Origin: an uncultured Thermogutta sp.
GTDB lineage: Bacteria; Planctomycetota; Planctomycetia; Pirellulales; Thermoguttaceae
DNA: 43,237 bases
NCBI GenBank assembly: GCA_937128505.1
Contig: CAKZMM010000151.1
Location: forward strand, 1-43,237
Reading direction: 5' to 3'
Shown: piece by piece, positions 26,785 to 36,149 of the stretch
How the letters are laid out: each line of letters opens with the position of its first letter
Numbering within the stretch: the first letter of the stretch is position 1
The notes under the pieces: model-generated
The model's database searches: none
What the model saw: the letters and a program-made list of their open reading frames with translations, nothing else
Told to the model about the DNA's origin: nothing
Translations under genes and position numbers: made by a program

Positions 26785-28625
26785 ACGACTATGGCGCCCT
26801 GTGGGCACACGTCGATGCACGTGCCGCAACGGGTGCATTGCGATGGATCAATCTGCGGTCGATCCTCTCCAACGATCACCCCGTTTGCCGTGCATGAATC
26901 CGCGCAGATCATACAGCCCACGCAGATCTCACTGATCCGGAAGCGGATGAGCGCCTTGCAACTTCGCGCTGGGCACACTTTTTCGAGGTGTGCCTGATAT
27001 TCCGGGCGAAAGTACCGCAAGGTTGAAAGCACAGGATTAGGTGTCGTCTTACCCAACCCACAAAGGGAACCCAAACGCACCACTTCCGACAATTGCTCGA
27101 GTAGGGCGAGATCTTCATCACTGCCCCGCCCCTGAGTCAAATCCGTCAAGATATCCAAAAGTTGACGATTCCCTAAGCGACACGGGGGACATTCGCCGCA
27201 GGATTCTTTCTGTGCGAAATCGAGAAAATACCGGGCGAAATCGACCATGCACGTCCTCTCATCCATCACAACCACACCCCCGGAGCCCATGATCGTACCG
27301 GCGGCTTGCAGCGAATCGTAATCGATCGGCGTATCGAGCAGCTCGGCCGGGATACATCCGCCGGAGGGACCACCGATTTGCACGGCTTTAAAAGACCGAT
27401 CGTTGAGAATTCCCCCGCCGATATCATAAACCAGTCGTCGCAAGGTGGTACCCAAGGGCACTTCGACCAAACCGGTGCGTTTTACTTTACCCACCAGCGA
27501 AAAGGTCTTCGTCCCCTTACTGGCTGGAGTTCCATATTGAGCGAACCATTCGGCACCCCGTTGGAGGATCTGGGTGACACAAGCCAGGGTTTCTACATTG
27601 TTGATGACCGTGGGTTTCCCCCAAAGTCCATAGGTGGCAGGATATGGGGGGCGGGGCCGTGGCATGCCGCGGCGGCCCTCAATCGAGGCGATTAACGCGG
27701 TTTCTTCTCCGCAGACAAAGGCGCCGGCACCTTCTTTTATCCGCACGCGGAAACTGAAGCCGCTATCCAAAATGTTCTCGCCGAGAAACCCGTACGCTTC
27801 TGCCTGAGCAATCGCCGTACGCAACCGCTCCAGGGCCAAAGGATATTCGGCCCGGCAATAGATATAGGCTTCCGAGGCTCCGATCGCATAGCCGGCAATG
27901 ATCAGCCCCTCTAAAACTAAATGGGGATCTCCCTCGATGAGGGAGCGATTCATGAAGGCACCCGGGTCACCTTCATCGGCATTGCAGACCACATAACGGC
28001 GATCGGCGGAAGTCTCGCGGCAAAGCTGCCATTTTTTCCAGGTGGGAAAGCCTGCCCCGCCACGACCCCGGAGCCCCGCCTCCCGAATTCGTTCGATCAC
28101 GTTCTCCGAGCCTATCGTCAGGCCTCTCGCCAGCCCCGAATACCCCCCGTGCGCCAGATAATGATCGATGTTTGTCGGATCAATCTCGCCGCAATGGCAC
28201 AAAGTGCGTCGGACCTGGAAGCGGAAAAAATCGTGTTTTTCCAGCGGCCGAACCCCATCGAGGCTTTGACTGTTTAACGTTCCGAGTGCGATCTCGGGAG
28301 TCACTTTTTCTTCGGCAAACCATCGTCGAACAAGTTCGGGAACGCGCTCCGGCCGAACCGGCCCGTAGCAAATCCCCGGCAGATCGGGCCGCATTACACT
28401 CACCAAAGGCTCGGCATAGCAGGCCCCCGAGCATCCCACTTCCAAGAAATCGCAGTCTAAACCCAGACGCTTCGTTTCCTGGCGAAGCGCGGCCAAAACC
28501 TGCATTGCGCCGGCGGCCCGACCGCAGGTTGCCGTCCCCACCGCGATCCACGGCTTTTGTTGATCCTGCCACTGAGCCCACTTTTCGCCAGCACGCCGCT
28601 GGAGTGTTTCGAACTGCGGAGTCAT
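26778..28625 (-). CDS. NuoF-like NAD(P)H-binding flavoprotein of the formate dehydrogenase
   Basis: 615 residues. An N-terminal thioredoxin-like ferredoxin domain (GTATCGRAAGA, VGCSGACYAEPLV) is followed by the NADH- and FMN-binding NuoF core (GRGGAGFPTWKKW, VCNADEGDPGAFMNR), the NuoF 4Fe-4S motif SCGECPPCRLG, and a C-terminal pair of 4Fe-4S motifs (CVGCMICADSC, CTRCGTCIDVCPQGA). This is the HydB/HndC/FdhB layout. It would pass electrons between NAD(P)H and FdhA, and possibly ferredoxin if the complex bifurcates. ATG at 28625 overlaps the TGA of the nuoE-like gene (TGATG), so translation is coupled; a longer in-frame start would overlap nuoE much more. Confidence 0.95.
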   Translation of the reverse strand: MTPQFETLQRRAGEKWAQWQDQQKPWIAVGTATCGRAAGAMQVLAALRQETKRLGLDCDFLEVGCSGACYAEPLVSVMRPDLPGICYGPVRPERVPELVRRWFAEEKVTPEIALGTLNSQSLDGVRPLEKHDFFRFQVRRTLCHCGEIDPTNIDHYLAHGGYSGLARGLTIGSENVIERIREAGLRGRGGAGFPTWKKWQLCRETSADRRYVVCNADEGDPGAFMNRSLIEGDPHLVLEGLIIAGYAIGASEAYIYCRAEYPLALERLRTAIAQAEAYGFLGENILDSGFSFRVRIKEGAGAFVCGEETALIASIEGRRGMPRPRPPYPATYGLWGKPTVINNVETLACVTQILQRGAEWFAQYGTPASKGTKTFSLVGKVKRTGLVEVPLGTTLRRLVYDIGGGILNDRSFKAVQIGGPSGGCIPAELLDTPIDYDSLQAAGTIMGSGGVVVMDERTCMVDFARYFLDFAQKESCGECPPCRLGNRQLLDILTDLTQGRGSDEDLALLEQLSEVVRLGSLCGLGKTTPNPVLSTLRYFRPEYQAHLEKVCPARSCKALIRFRISEICVGCMICADSCTANGVIVGEDRPQIDPSQCTRCGTCIDVCPQGAIVVE

Positions 28626-29098
28626 CACCGCCCTCCACGTCCGAGAATTTCGCGGATCTTTTCGGGAGTGAGTTTTCCTGCGACTGCTTGATCGATCATG
28701 ATGCAAGGTGCAAGACCGCAGGCTCCGATGCAGGCGACCGTCTCGAGGGAGTATTCAAAGTCCGGCGTCGTTTGCCCTTCTTCAATTCCCAAATGTTGCT
28801 GAATCGCGCGCAAGATCTCGGTCGCCCCCTGCACGTAGCACGAAGTTCCCCGGCACACCATAATGTGCTTCCGCCCACGGGGTTGAAACCGGAACTGGGC
28901 ATAGAACGTGGCCACGCCGTACACAGCGCTTTCCGGTACTCGAAGGTATTCCGCCACGCGCTTCATGGCCGGCTCGGGCAAATACCCCAGTTGAGCCTGC
29001 ACCGCCTGCAAAACCGGTATCAATTCCTGCTGCTCCGGCGGAAAATTACTCAAGAGCTCTTCAAGCTGCATTTCTGTGATCTCGGTTGCTTGGTTCAT
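28625..29098 (-). CDS. NuoE-like 2Fe-2S subunit of the formate dehydrogenase
   Basis: 157 residues, a thioredoxin-like ferredoxin of the NuoE/HydC/HndA group. An N-terminal helical part (LQAVQAQLGYLPEPAMKRVAEYLRVPESAVYGVATFY) precedes the cluster motif, with Cys in CRGTSCYVQGA and CIGACGLAPC. It partners the following NuoF-like protein, with which it shares a TGATG overlap. GGAG 7 nt upstream of the ATG supports the start. The gap of 169 nt from metF is the first break in an otherwise tight mvhD-metV-metF run. Confidence 0.95.
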   Translation of the reverse strand: MNQATEITEMQLEELLSNFPPEQQELIPVLQAVQAQLGYLPEPAMKRVAEYLRVPESAVYGVATFYAQFRFQPRGRKHIMVCRGTSCYVQGATEILRAIQQHLGIEEGQTTPDFEYSLETVACIGACGLAPCIMIDQAVAGKLTPEKIREILGRGGR

Positions 29099-29267
29099 CG
29101 CCCTTCTCCGCCGCGGGAAATTGTTGATGTACCCATGTGCCGCTGCCTTGTGGCCCGCTTGTAAAATTCGGCTCTACTCGACGCCCGTCGCCATCGCTTC
29201 AACCACTCCCGCTTCTTGGCACACTTTCAACGCGAATTGCTCCCGAAATTCGACGATTGGTATCGCT

Positions 29268-30149
29268 TCACTCGGCGGTGCGGAGGATATCCGGAACCCG
29301 CTCCTCCTTGCCGATCGCCATAATGTGGACCCCGTCGCAGAGTTTTTCGTCGCGAATTTTGCGGATCATTTCCCCGGCGATTTGGATCCCCATTTCAATG
29401 GCTTTGCCCTTCGGGGCGGACGCCAAGCGATCGATGAGATGGTCCGGCACCATGATGCCCGGAACGTTCTTGTTCATATAGCGGGCCATTCCGGCCGATA
29501 CCAAAAGGACAATTCCCGCCAAAAGCTTTACGCCATTCGGCTGAGCCCGATCCAAAAACCGCTTGAAGTTGTCAAGATCGTAGATCGCCTGGGTTTGAAA
29601 GAATTGGGCCCCCGCCGCGATCTTTTTGTGAAACTTGATGATCTGGGGTTCGATCGGATCGGCTTCCGGCGTGACTACCGCACCGGCAAAGAAGTCCGTT
29701 TTCCCCTGAAGGTCATTGCCGGCCAAATCCTTCCCCTCATTCATCCCGCTGACTGTTACAAGCAATTGGACGCTATCAAGGTCGAAGACGGGCTTCGCCT
29801 GTGGATGATCGCCTACGGTTACATAATCGCCGGTAAGGCACAACACGTTGCGAATCCCCAGCACCCATGCGGAAAGAAGCTCAGATTGTAGGGCCAAACG
29901 ATTCCGATCGCGGCAGGTCAGTTGCAAAATGGGCTCGCCGCCATGGTCGAGAATCAGCCGGCAGACCGCCATCGAACTGACCCGCATCACCGAGCTCTGA
30001 TTGTCGGTGACATTTAAACCGTCCACTTTGTCTTTCAAGAGCTCAATGTGATGAATCAGAGGCTCGATGTCGGTACCTTTTGGGGGGCCGATTTCCGCAG
30101 TGATCACAAATTTCTTTTCTTGGCATGCCTGGCGAAACGGAACTCCCAT
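29268..30149 (-). CDS. metF: 5,10-methylenetetrahydrofolate reductase
   Basis: Reduces methylene-THF to methyl-THF using an FAD in a TIM barrel. 293 residues, matching the short bacterial form. Seen: FVITAEIGPPKGTD at the N-terminus with the catalytic Glu, LNVTDNQSS, LQLTCRDRNRLALQSELL, VLCLTGDY, and AGAQFFQTQAIYDLDNFKRF. It starts 4 nt after the metV stop, and metV encodes the zinc/FeS partner found with MetF in acetogens. With HdrABC-MvhD encoded just upstream, the likely form is the large MetVF-HdrABC-MvhD complex described in Moorella thermoacetica. Confidence 0.96.
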   Translation of the reverse strand: MGVPFRQACQEKKFVITAEIGPPKGTDIEPLIHHIELLKDKVDGLNVTDNQSSVMRVSSMAVCRLILDHGGEPILQLTCRDRNRLALQSELLSAWVLGIRNVLCLTGDYVTVGDHPQAKPVFDLDSVQLLVTVSGMNEGKDLAGNDLQGKTDFFAGAVVTPEADPIEPQIIKFHKKIAAGAQFFQTQAIYDLDNFKRFLDRAQPNGVKLLAGIVLLVSAGMARYMNKNVPGIMVPDHLIDRLASAPKGKAIEMGIQIAGEMIRKIRDEKLCDGVHIMAIGKEERVPDILRTAE

Positions 30150-30153
30150 GGCT

Positions 30154-30834
30154 TTAGGGCTCCTGGTTTTCCGCTTTCTGGAAGGCTTCGTGAGTGAATC
30201 GAGCTGGCTTGGTCGCCACGCTGTAATCCTTCGGCAGCTGAATCTTCTTCAATAAATCCAAGCGACCCAATTTTTCCAAACGACGATAGATGAGGGTCCA
30301 CGCACAATCCTTGGTGCCGTCAACCTCGCATTTTCCGTGGTTGGTGCCGCCACACGGTCCGTTCAGCAGGTTTTTGGCACACATCGTCATGGGGCAGATC
30401 CCGCCGGTTTGATCGAGGATGCAGTCCGCGCAAGCTGTGCACCGCTGCGACCAAACCCCGGGCCCTTCCGCTACACCGATAAAAAGTGTATTCAACGCCG
30501 GGAGAACTGGCTTATGGTCGAACCTTTCGGCCAAAAACTGAACGCCCGCCCCGCACGCTGTGGACAAAAGCAAATCATATTGATCCACACAAGCGGCTAG
30601 AGGCGCAAAATACTCGCGATCGCATTGACGGGTCACGGTAACCTCGTCGATCTGCTGACGCCGCCCTGCCAGTTTGGCCCGCATCCGCAACTGCTCGGCC
30701 AGAATCTCTACTTCCTTCTCGCCGCCGGCCATGCACACAGCCACGCACGTGCCACATCCGACGACAAGAACCCGCTCCGCTCCCTCGAGAAATCCCTCGA
30801 TTTGTTCGAGCGGTTTGCGTTTGGCCACAATCAT
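30154..30834 (-). CDS. metV: MetV-like partner of methylenetetrahydrofolate reductase
   Basis: 226 residues. Cys-rich: VVGCGTCVAVCMAGG near the N-terminus, CTACADCILDQTGGICPMTMCAKNLLNGPCGG in the second half, and GKCEVDGTKDCAWTLIYRRLE near the end. This is the methylene-THF reductase C-terminal domain pattern seen in acetogen MetV proteins, which support electron transfer to MetF. Starts 3 nt after the mvhD stop and ends 4 nt before metF, so the three genes are translationally linked. Confidence 0.93.
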   Translation of the reverse strand: MIVAKRKPLEQIEGFLEGAERVLVVGCGTCVAVCMAGGEKEVEILAEQLRMRAKLAGRRQQIDEVTVTRQCDREYFAPLAACVDQYDLLLSTACGAGVQFLAERFDHKPVLPALNTLFIGVAEGPGVWSQRCTACADCILDQTGGICPMTMCAKNLLNGPCGGTNHGKCEVDGTKDCAWTLIYRRLEKLGRLDLLKKIQLPKDYSVATKPARFTHEAFQKAENQEP

Positions 30835-30837
30835 GGT

Positions 30838-31458
30838 TTATGCTCCCGGAATCGTGCCCTCTGGTGTGCGAACTGGTGTTGCCCCTTTCTCGCGCTCCGC
30901 CTCAGTAACAAGCCGACCAAACCGGGCGGGTGGCAACGCCGGATGACTATCCGGCTCCCGTTGCAGCTTTTTACCGTACTTTTCATGGGCGGAAAATCGA
31001 AGTGGATTAGGCCCTAGAGCCATGGCCCGCTCCACCATCTGATTCGCTCGCTGCGCAAAAAGCGGCCCGGCCGACGCCGGGATATGGAAAAACTCTAATC
31101 GCTCCGGTTCCAGCCCAATTTCGGCCAGCAAATGTTTGGCATGAGCGACAACCTGGATCGCACGCAAGTTCCCCTCCAGAAAATGGCAATCACCGATGTT
31201 GCAACCGGCGACAAACACTGCATCGGCCCCTTCTTCGAAGGCTTTTAGAAGTAATAGAGCGTCGATTTTGCCCGTGCAAAGAGTCTTAATGATCCGCACC
31301 TGCGGCGAGTAGCTCAACCGCATGGAGCCCGCCAAATCCGCGGCCGTGTAAGCACAGTACGTACAGCAATAAGCAACGACCTTCGGCTCGTACGCCTTTC
31401 CAGTCTCAAGTTCGTGACCTGCCCCGTGCGCCGCATGGCTCGCCTGAGTGTCGTTCAC
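30838..31458 (-). CDS. mvhD: MvhD/FlpD-like iron-sulfur electron transfer protein
   Basis: Passes electrons to the HdrA subunit by a 2Fe-2S cluster. 206 residues from the GTG at 31458. Seen: VVAYCCTYCAYTAADLAG at about residue 27, VRIIKTLCTGKIDALLLLKAFEEGADAVFVAGCNIGDCHFLEGN, and a C-terminal helix region. The frame stays open upstream to a TTG at 31668 that overlaps hdrA, but that extension is polar, lacks family similarity and has no ribosome binding site, whereas GGAGGAAGG precedes the GTG. The 194 nt between hdrA and this start carry two copies of GAATATTC. MvhD normally links HdrA to a hydrogenase or, as in acetogens, to the MetVF complex; no hydrogenase gene is in the window. Confidence 0.9.
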   Translation of the reverse strand: MNDTQASHAAHGAGHELETGKAYEPKVVAYCCTYCAYTAADLAGSMRLSYSPQVRIIKTLCTGKIDALLLLKAFEEGADAVFVAGCNIGDCHFLEGNLRAIQVVAHAKHLLAEIGLEPERLEFFHIPASAGPLFAQRANQMVERAMALGPNPLRFSAHEKYGKKLQREPDSHPALPPARFGRLVTEAEREKGATPVRTPEGTIPGA

Positions 31459-31652
31459 CGGTCGCCCTTCCTCCAGTTCATCGGTCGTGCGATTGAAGAT
31501 CGAAAACGCAGGCTGCGAATATTCCTCTGCTTTTGAATATTCTCTTTCGCGTTTGAGCGCTACCGTTTTATTCCGAAGGGGATTTTGATCCTCTCGCTGC
31601 GACGATCGAGTTTTCGGCGCATCACAACCTTGGGCGGCGGAGCAAGGTCCTC

Positions 31653-34600
31653 CTAGCGGGCCGAGCAAAGCACCGTTAATCCCCGCGGATCGTAAAGGGC
31701 CTCCACCTTCGCCAAGAGCTGCTCGTCATCATAATGTCGAGTGACGATGGCTTTGCGCGGGCAAGCCGAAGCACACACCCCACAACCCTGACAGCTAGCC
31801 GGCTCAATGTACGCCACGCCGAATTCGTTAATCTGTGGCACATCGTACGGACAAAGCCGCACACACGTTAGGCAGGCGGCGCAGCGCGACGAATCCACTT
31901 CCGAAACCACGCCCGAGCGATATAGCACCGACTTCGAGAGCAGGGTGGCAGCCCGCGCTGCTGCCCCCTTTGCCTGCGCCACCGCTTCGCTTAGGGTTTT
32001 CGGCCCATGAGCCAATCCTGCCAAATAGATCCCTTCAGTTGCGAAATCCAGAGGGCGCAGCTTCATGTGGGCCTCGAGGAAAAACCCATCCGCCCCCAGG
32101 GGTACTTTCAACAATTGCGAAATCCGCGACGCATCCGCCGCCGGCTCGATCCCTGCCGAGAGAACCACGCAATCCGCGGACAATACCAACTCTCTTCGGA
32201 GATTTGTTTCCCAAACACTAATCCGGAGTTTTTCGCCCAGTTGAACCTCGGGTAATCGTGGCGGTTCAAAACGGAGGAACGTCACGCCCTTTTCCCGTGC
32301 TTCGCTGTAGGCAAGCTCCTGAAAACCGTAGGTCCGCATATCCCGATGCAGCACGACCACGGACACGTCTGGATTGATCGCCTTGATCGCCAAGGCATTC
32401 TTGACTGCCTGCTGGCAGCAAACCCGCGAACAATAGGGATGTTGTGGGTCGCGTGATCCCACACATTGAATCATCACTACGCTCTTTAACTTGCTGACGA
32501 AATCCGCGTCGGCTAGGCGATCTTCGAGTTCCATTTGCGTGATAACGCGCGGATCGCTCCCGTAGCCGAATTGCGTCGGACGGTGAGGCTGGGCACCGGT
32601 GGCGACGATGATCGCCCCTGCGGTGAACTCAACCGCTCGCCCGTTGCCCAGGGCCTTCACACGGAATTGGCCCACGTGTCCTGAGAGTTCGTTTAGCTCT
32701 ACACCGGTGAATAGCTTGATTTTTTCATGCGTTGAAATCTTGTCGATGAGTTGGGCCAAAAACCGCTGAGGATCCATTCCATCCAAAAGCCGCCGCAACG
32801 ATCGTGCCTGCCCGCCAAGCGCGGGTTCCCGTTCCAATAGGGCGACCGGAAAACCCTGCCGGGCCAGACTCAGGGCTGCGGTCATTCCCGCCACACCGCC
32901 CCCCAAGACCAAAGCCCGCTGCTCGATCGGCACCGCGATGTCTGGCCAAGGCCGCAGTCGGCTGGCCCGCGCCACCGCCATTCGCACTAAATCCTTCGCC
33001 TTTTGCGTGGCTTTTTCCGGCTGATCGTAATGCACCCAAGAGCACTGATCACGAATATTGGCCATCTCAAACAGATGTTTGTTCAGCCCGGCTTCCCGCA
33101 AGGTCTCTTGGAACAAGGGTTCATGAGTCCGGGGTGTACAACTGGCCACCACCACCCGGTTTAAGCAATGCTCCTCAATAATTCGACAAATTCGCGCCTG
33201 GGTATCGGTGGAACAAGTGTAGAGATTCTCCTCCGCGTACACCACATTGGGGAGTATTCGAGCATACTCCACTAGATCCGAAACCCCAACCGTCCGCGCA
33301 ATATTGGTCCCGCAACGACACACAAATACGCCAATCCGCGGTGGTTCCTTACTCACATCTCGCTCAGGCGGAAAGACTCGCTCGCTGACGCGGGTTCCTC
33401 GTACTTCAGCCAAAAGTTCTGCGGCAGCGGCCGCTGCACCGCTAGCCGTCATGACCGTTTCCGGAATATCCATCGGGGCCGCGAAACTACCGGCCACAAA
33501 AATGCCGGGCCGCCCTGTGGAGACCGGGAGTAATCCATCGCTTTTACAGAAGCCATGCTCGGTCAAATCGATACCCAGCGCCTCCGCCAGCCGAGCTGCG
33601 CTTGGCGAAGGTCGTAAGCCCACGCTCAATACGACTAAATCGAATTCTTCCTCGGCGATTCTGCCTTGCGGATCCATGAAACTGATTAGTAGATTTTTCG
33701 TCCGCTGCTGCTCCTTTACCGTGGAGATGATTCCGCGGCAAAAACGAATGCTACCGGAAGCCTTCGCCCGTTCGTAATACGCTTCGAAGCCCTTCCCGAA
33801 TGCCCGAATGTCGTTGTAGAAAATCGTCGCCTCCAAGCCCGGGACATGATCTACCGCCATGATCGCTTCTTTGATGGCATACATGCAACAAACGCTGCTA
33901 CAGTAAGGGTTACCGCATGCAGCGTCCCGGGAACCCACGCACTGGAGCCATGCCATTCGTTTTGGGGGCTGATGATCGGAGGGGCGGACGACATGCCCTT
34001 GGAATGGGCCCGAAGCACTCAGGATTCGTTCAAATTCTAAGCTGGTGATTACGTTCTTACATCGGCCGTACCCGTACTCCGGGCGCAAAGCGGGATCAAA
34101 GGGTTCAAAGCCCGGGGCCAAGATCACTGCCCCGACTTCGACGGTCACCTCCTCCGGCACCATTTGGTGGACTACCGCGCCAGCGGAACATGCCTTCACG
34201 CACTGCATGCATTCGCTGCAAAGACCGCAGGCTAAGCAGCGGGCGGCCTCGCGCCGCGCCTCTTCTGGGCTGAAGGTGCCTTCAATTTCCTGGAAATCGG
34301 TGCGTTCGCCTACTGGCAACCGCGCTGCGCGAATCCTACTTCTAACCTCGAAACGCCTTTCAGGGATGCTTGCCGCCTTTTGCGGCGCTACAACCCGTCC
34401 CAAACGCAAGTCTTCCCCCCGAAGATAGCGATCGATTGATTCGGCCGCCTCGTGCCCCTGAGCTACCGCCTCCACCACCGAGCGCGGCCCGGTTGCTAAA
34501 TCCCCAGCAGCAAAAACCCCGGGTAGTGGTGTTTCCAACGTGATAGGGTCAATCGCTAGGTTGCGGTGGTCCCGGTCCCAAAGCGGACTATCGGAATCAA

Positions 34601-36149
34601 GGAAAGAAAGATCTGGCCGCTGGCCAATCGCCACAATGACCCAGTCCGCCTCCGTACTGCTTAGCTGCGAGCCGAATCGCGGCGCAAACCGCCCCGAATC
34701 ATCGTAAACCCTAACGCACTGCTGCAATTCGATCCGGTGCACTCGACCGTTTTTACCGACAAAGCGCTTGGGCCCCCAGCCGCACGTTAACTTCACCCCC
34801 TCTTCGATCGCATCTTCGATTTCCCACGGGTATGCCGGCATTTCCTCGCGCTGCTCGAGGCACACCAGCTGCACCTCTCCAGCGCCGAGTCGCCGTGCCG
34901 TCATCGCCACGTCGATCGCCACATTCCCCCCGCCGATCACCACCACTTTGCCGAAAAGCCTCGGCGGAGTTGGCGATTTGGCCTCCCGCAGAAAGTCCAA
35001 TCCCAGCAAGACTCCGTCCAGATCTAGCCCTTGCATCGGCGAACCGTCTGTGCTCCGAGTGAGTACGGCCGGCTTTGTGCAACCAACCGCTAGGAGCACC
35101 GCCCGATAACCCTCCTTTTGCAAGCTTTCCAAAGTAAAATCCTGTCCGAAACGTACCCCGGTCTTTACCTCGAAGCCTGCCGCCAGGATGTCGGCCAAAT
35201 CTTGCTGCAAACAATCCTCCGGCAGTCGGTAGCCCGGTATTCCCAGCAGCATGGTTCCGCCGAGCTTCTCGTTTGCTTCAAAAAGCGTCACAGGATAACC
35301 GAGAAGAGCAAGGTCGCGAGCGGCCGTCAGGCCGGCGGCTCCTCCGCCGATCACAGCCACCTTCGGCCTACGTGGGTCGATTTCTCCGCGGGGGGGTGAG
35401 GCCGGGTCATGACCTTCAGCACGACGGGTGGCCACCCAATCGGCTACGGCACGCTTCAGCGGCATTATTCCCACCGATTCGTCCAACTGCCGCCGGTTGC
35501 ACTGTGCCTCGCAGGGATGATGACAGATACGCCCGCAGGCCGAAACGAATGGGTTTCGCTGCCGAATTAAATCGTAAGCTTCCGCGAACCGCCCCTGAGC
35601 GACGAGCGCCACGTAGCCCTGGCAATTCACCCCCGCCGGGCAAGCCAAAACGCAAGGGGGCCGCTCGGTTTTACTGATGGCCATGGCCCCCGGGATCGCC
35701 TGCGGATACGGCTTGAAGATCGCCTTACGAGTTCCCAGATCTTCGTCGAACTCGCTCGGTAATTCCACCGGACATGCCTGGACGCAATCCCCGCAGGCAT
35801 TGCACTTGGAAAGTTCAACGTATCTCGGCCTTTTCCGAACCTTTAATCGGAATCGCCTCGGTTCGCCCTCAATTCCCGTGACTTCCGCAAGGGTCATCAA
35901 TTCGATGTTGCGATGCTTGCCCACCTCGATCAACTTGGGCGAGATCGTGCACATGGAACAGTCGTTCGTGGGAAACGTCTTATCGAGCTGAGCCATTCGG
36001 CCGCCGATAGCCGGAGACTCTTCGATAAGGACTACGCGAAAGCCTGCCTCGGCAAGGTCCAAGGCCGCCTGCATGCCGCCGATGCCCCCACCAACGACCG
36101 CCACTGCCCCGACCTTCTCAAATGCTTGCCCCGAAGCGAAGCTGCTCAT
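31653..36149 (-). CDS. hdrA: giant HdrA fusion: HdrA with inserted GltD-like module plus second HdrA
   Basis: 1498 residues. In order: FAD-binding start of a first HdrA (AVVGGGIGGMQAALDLAEAG), with NDCSMCTISPKL and a ferredoxin motif CNACGDCVQACP; an inserted GltD/NfnB-like NAD(P)H oxidoreductase (about 160-600; CVLACPAGVNCQGYV, VAVIGGGAAGLTAARDLA, VVVIGGGNVAIDVA, GVFAAGDLATGPRSVVEAVAQG); return to HdrA with CLACGLCSECMQCVKACSAG and WLQCVGSRD; a complete second HdrA (from about 938; RIGVFVCRCGTNI, LVLGGGVAGMTAALSLA, MIQCVGSRDPQHPYC); and a C-terminal two-cluster ferredoxin (CAACLTCVRLCP, CQGCGVCASACP). This gives three flavin sites and one NAD(P)H site. ATG at 36149 has AAGGA 7 nt upstream. 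Likely the electron-bifurcating or -confurcating core that feeds MetVF. Confidence 0.93.
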   Translation of the reverse strand: MSSFASGQAFEKVGAVAVVGGGIGGMQAALDLAEAGFRVVLIEESPAIGGRMAQLDKTFPTNDCSMCTISPKLIEVGKHRNIELMTLAEVTGIEGEPRRFRLKVRKRPRYVELSKCNACGDCVQACPVELPSEFDEDLGTRKAIFKPYPQAIPGAMAISKTERPPCVLACPAGVNCQGYVALVAQGRFAEAYDLIRQRNPFVSACGRICHHPCEAQCNRRQLDESVGIMPLKRAVADWVATRRAEGHDPASPPRGEIDPRRPKVAVIGGGAAGLTAARDLALLGYPVTLFEANEKLGGTMLLGIPGYRLPEDCLQQDLADILAAGFEVKTGVRFGQDFTLESLQKEGYRAVLLAVGCTKPAVLTRSTDGSPMQGLDLDGVLLGLDFLREAKSPTPPRLFGKVVVIGGGNVAIDVAMTARRLGAGEVQLVCLEQREEMPAYPWEIEDAIEEGVKLTCGWGPKRFVGKNGRVHRIELQQCVRVYDDSGRFAPRFGSQLSSTEADWVIVAIGQRPDLSFLDSDSPLWDRDHRNLAIDPITLETPLPGVFAAGDLATGPRSVVEAVAQGHEAAESIDRYLRGEDLRLGRVVAPQKAASIPERRFEVRSRIRAARLPVGERTDFQEIEGTFSPEEARREAARCLACGLCSECMQCVKACSAGAVVHQMVPEEVTVEVGAVILAPGFEPFDPALRPEYGYGRCKNVITSLEFERILSASGPFQGHVVRPSDHQPPKRMAWLQCVGSRDAACGNPYCSSVCCMYAIKEAIMAVDHVPGLEATIFYNDIRAFGKGFEAYYERAKASGSIRFCRGIISTVKEQQRTKNLLISFMDPQGRIAEEEFDLVVLSVGLRPSPSAARLAEALGIDLTEHGFCKSDGLLPVSTGRPGIFVAGSFAAPMDIPETVMTASGAAAAAAELLAEVRGTRVSERVFPPERDVSKEPPRIGVFVCRCGTNIARTVGVSDLVEYARILPNVVYAEENLYTCSTDTQARICRIIEEHCLNRVVVASCTPRTHEPLFQETLREAGLNKHLFEMANIRDQCSWVHYDQPEKATQKAKDLVRMAVARASRLRPWPDIAVPIEQRALVLGGGVAGMTAALSLARQGFPVALLEREPALGGQARSLRRLLDGMDPQRFLAQLIDKISTHEKIKLFTGVELNELSGHVGQFRVKALGNGRAVEFTAGAIIVATGAQPHRPTQFGYGSDPRVITQMELEDRLADADFVSKLKSVVMIQCVGSRDPQHPYCSRVCCQQAVKNALAIKAINPDVSVVVLHRDMRTYGFQELAYSEAREKGVTFLRFEPPRLPEVQLGEKLRISVWETNLRRELVLSADCVVLSAGIEPAADASRISQLLKVPLGADGFFLEAHMKLRPLDFATEGIYLAGLAHGPKTLSEAVAQAKGAAARAATLLSKSVLYRSGVVSEVDSSRCAACLTCVRLCPYDVPQINEFGVAYIEPASCQGCGVCASACPRKAIVTRHYDDEQLLAKVEALYDPRGLTVLCSAR

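Noticed and set aside
28172-29164. 330-residue open frame on the plus strand
   Set aside because: It is antisense to the nuoE/nuoF-like genes, rich in Arg/Ser/Pro, with no domain pattern; the minus-strand genes are certain.
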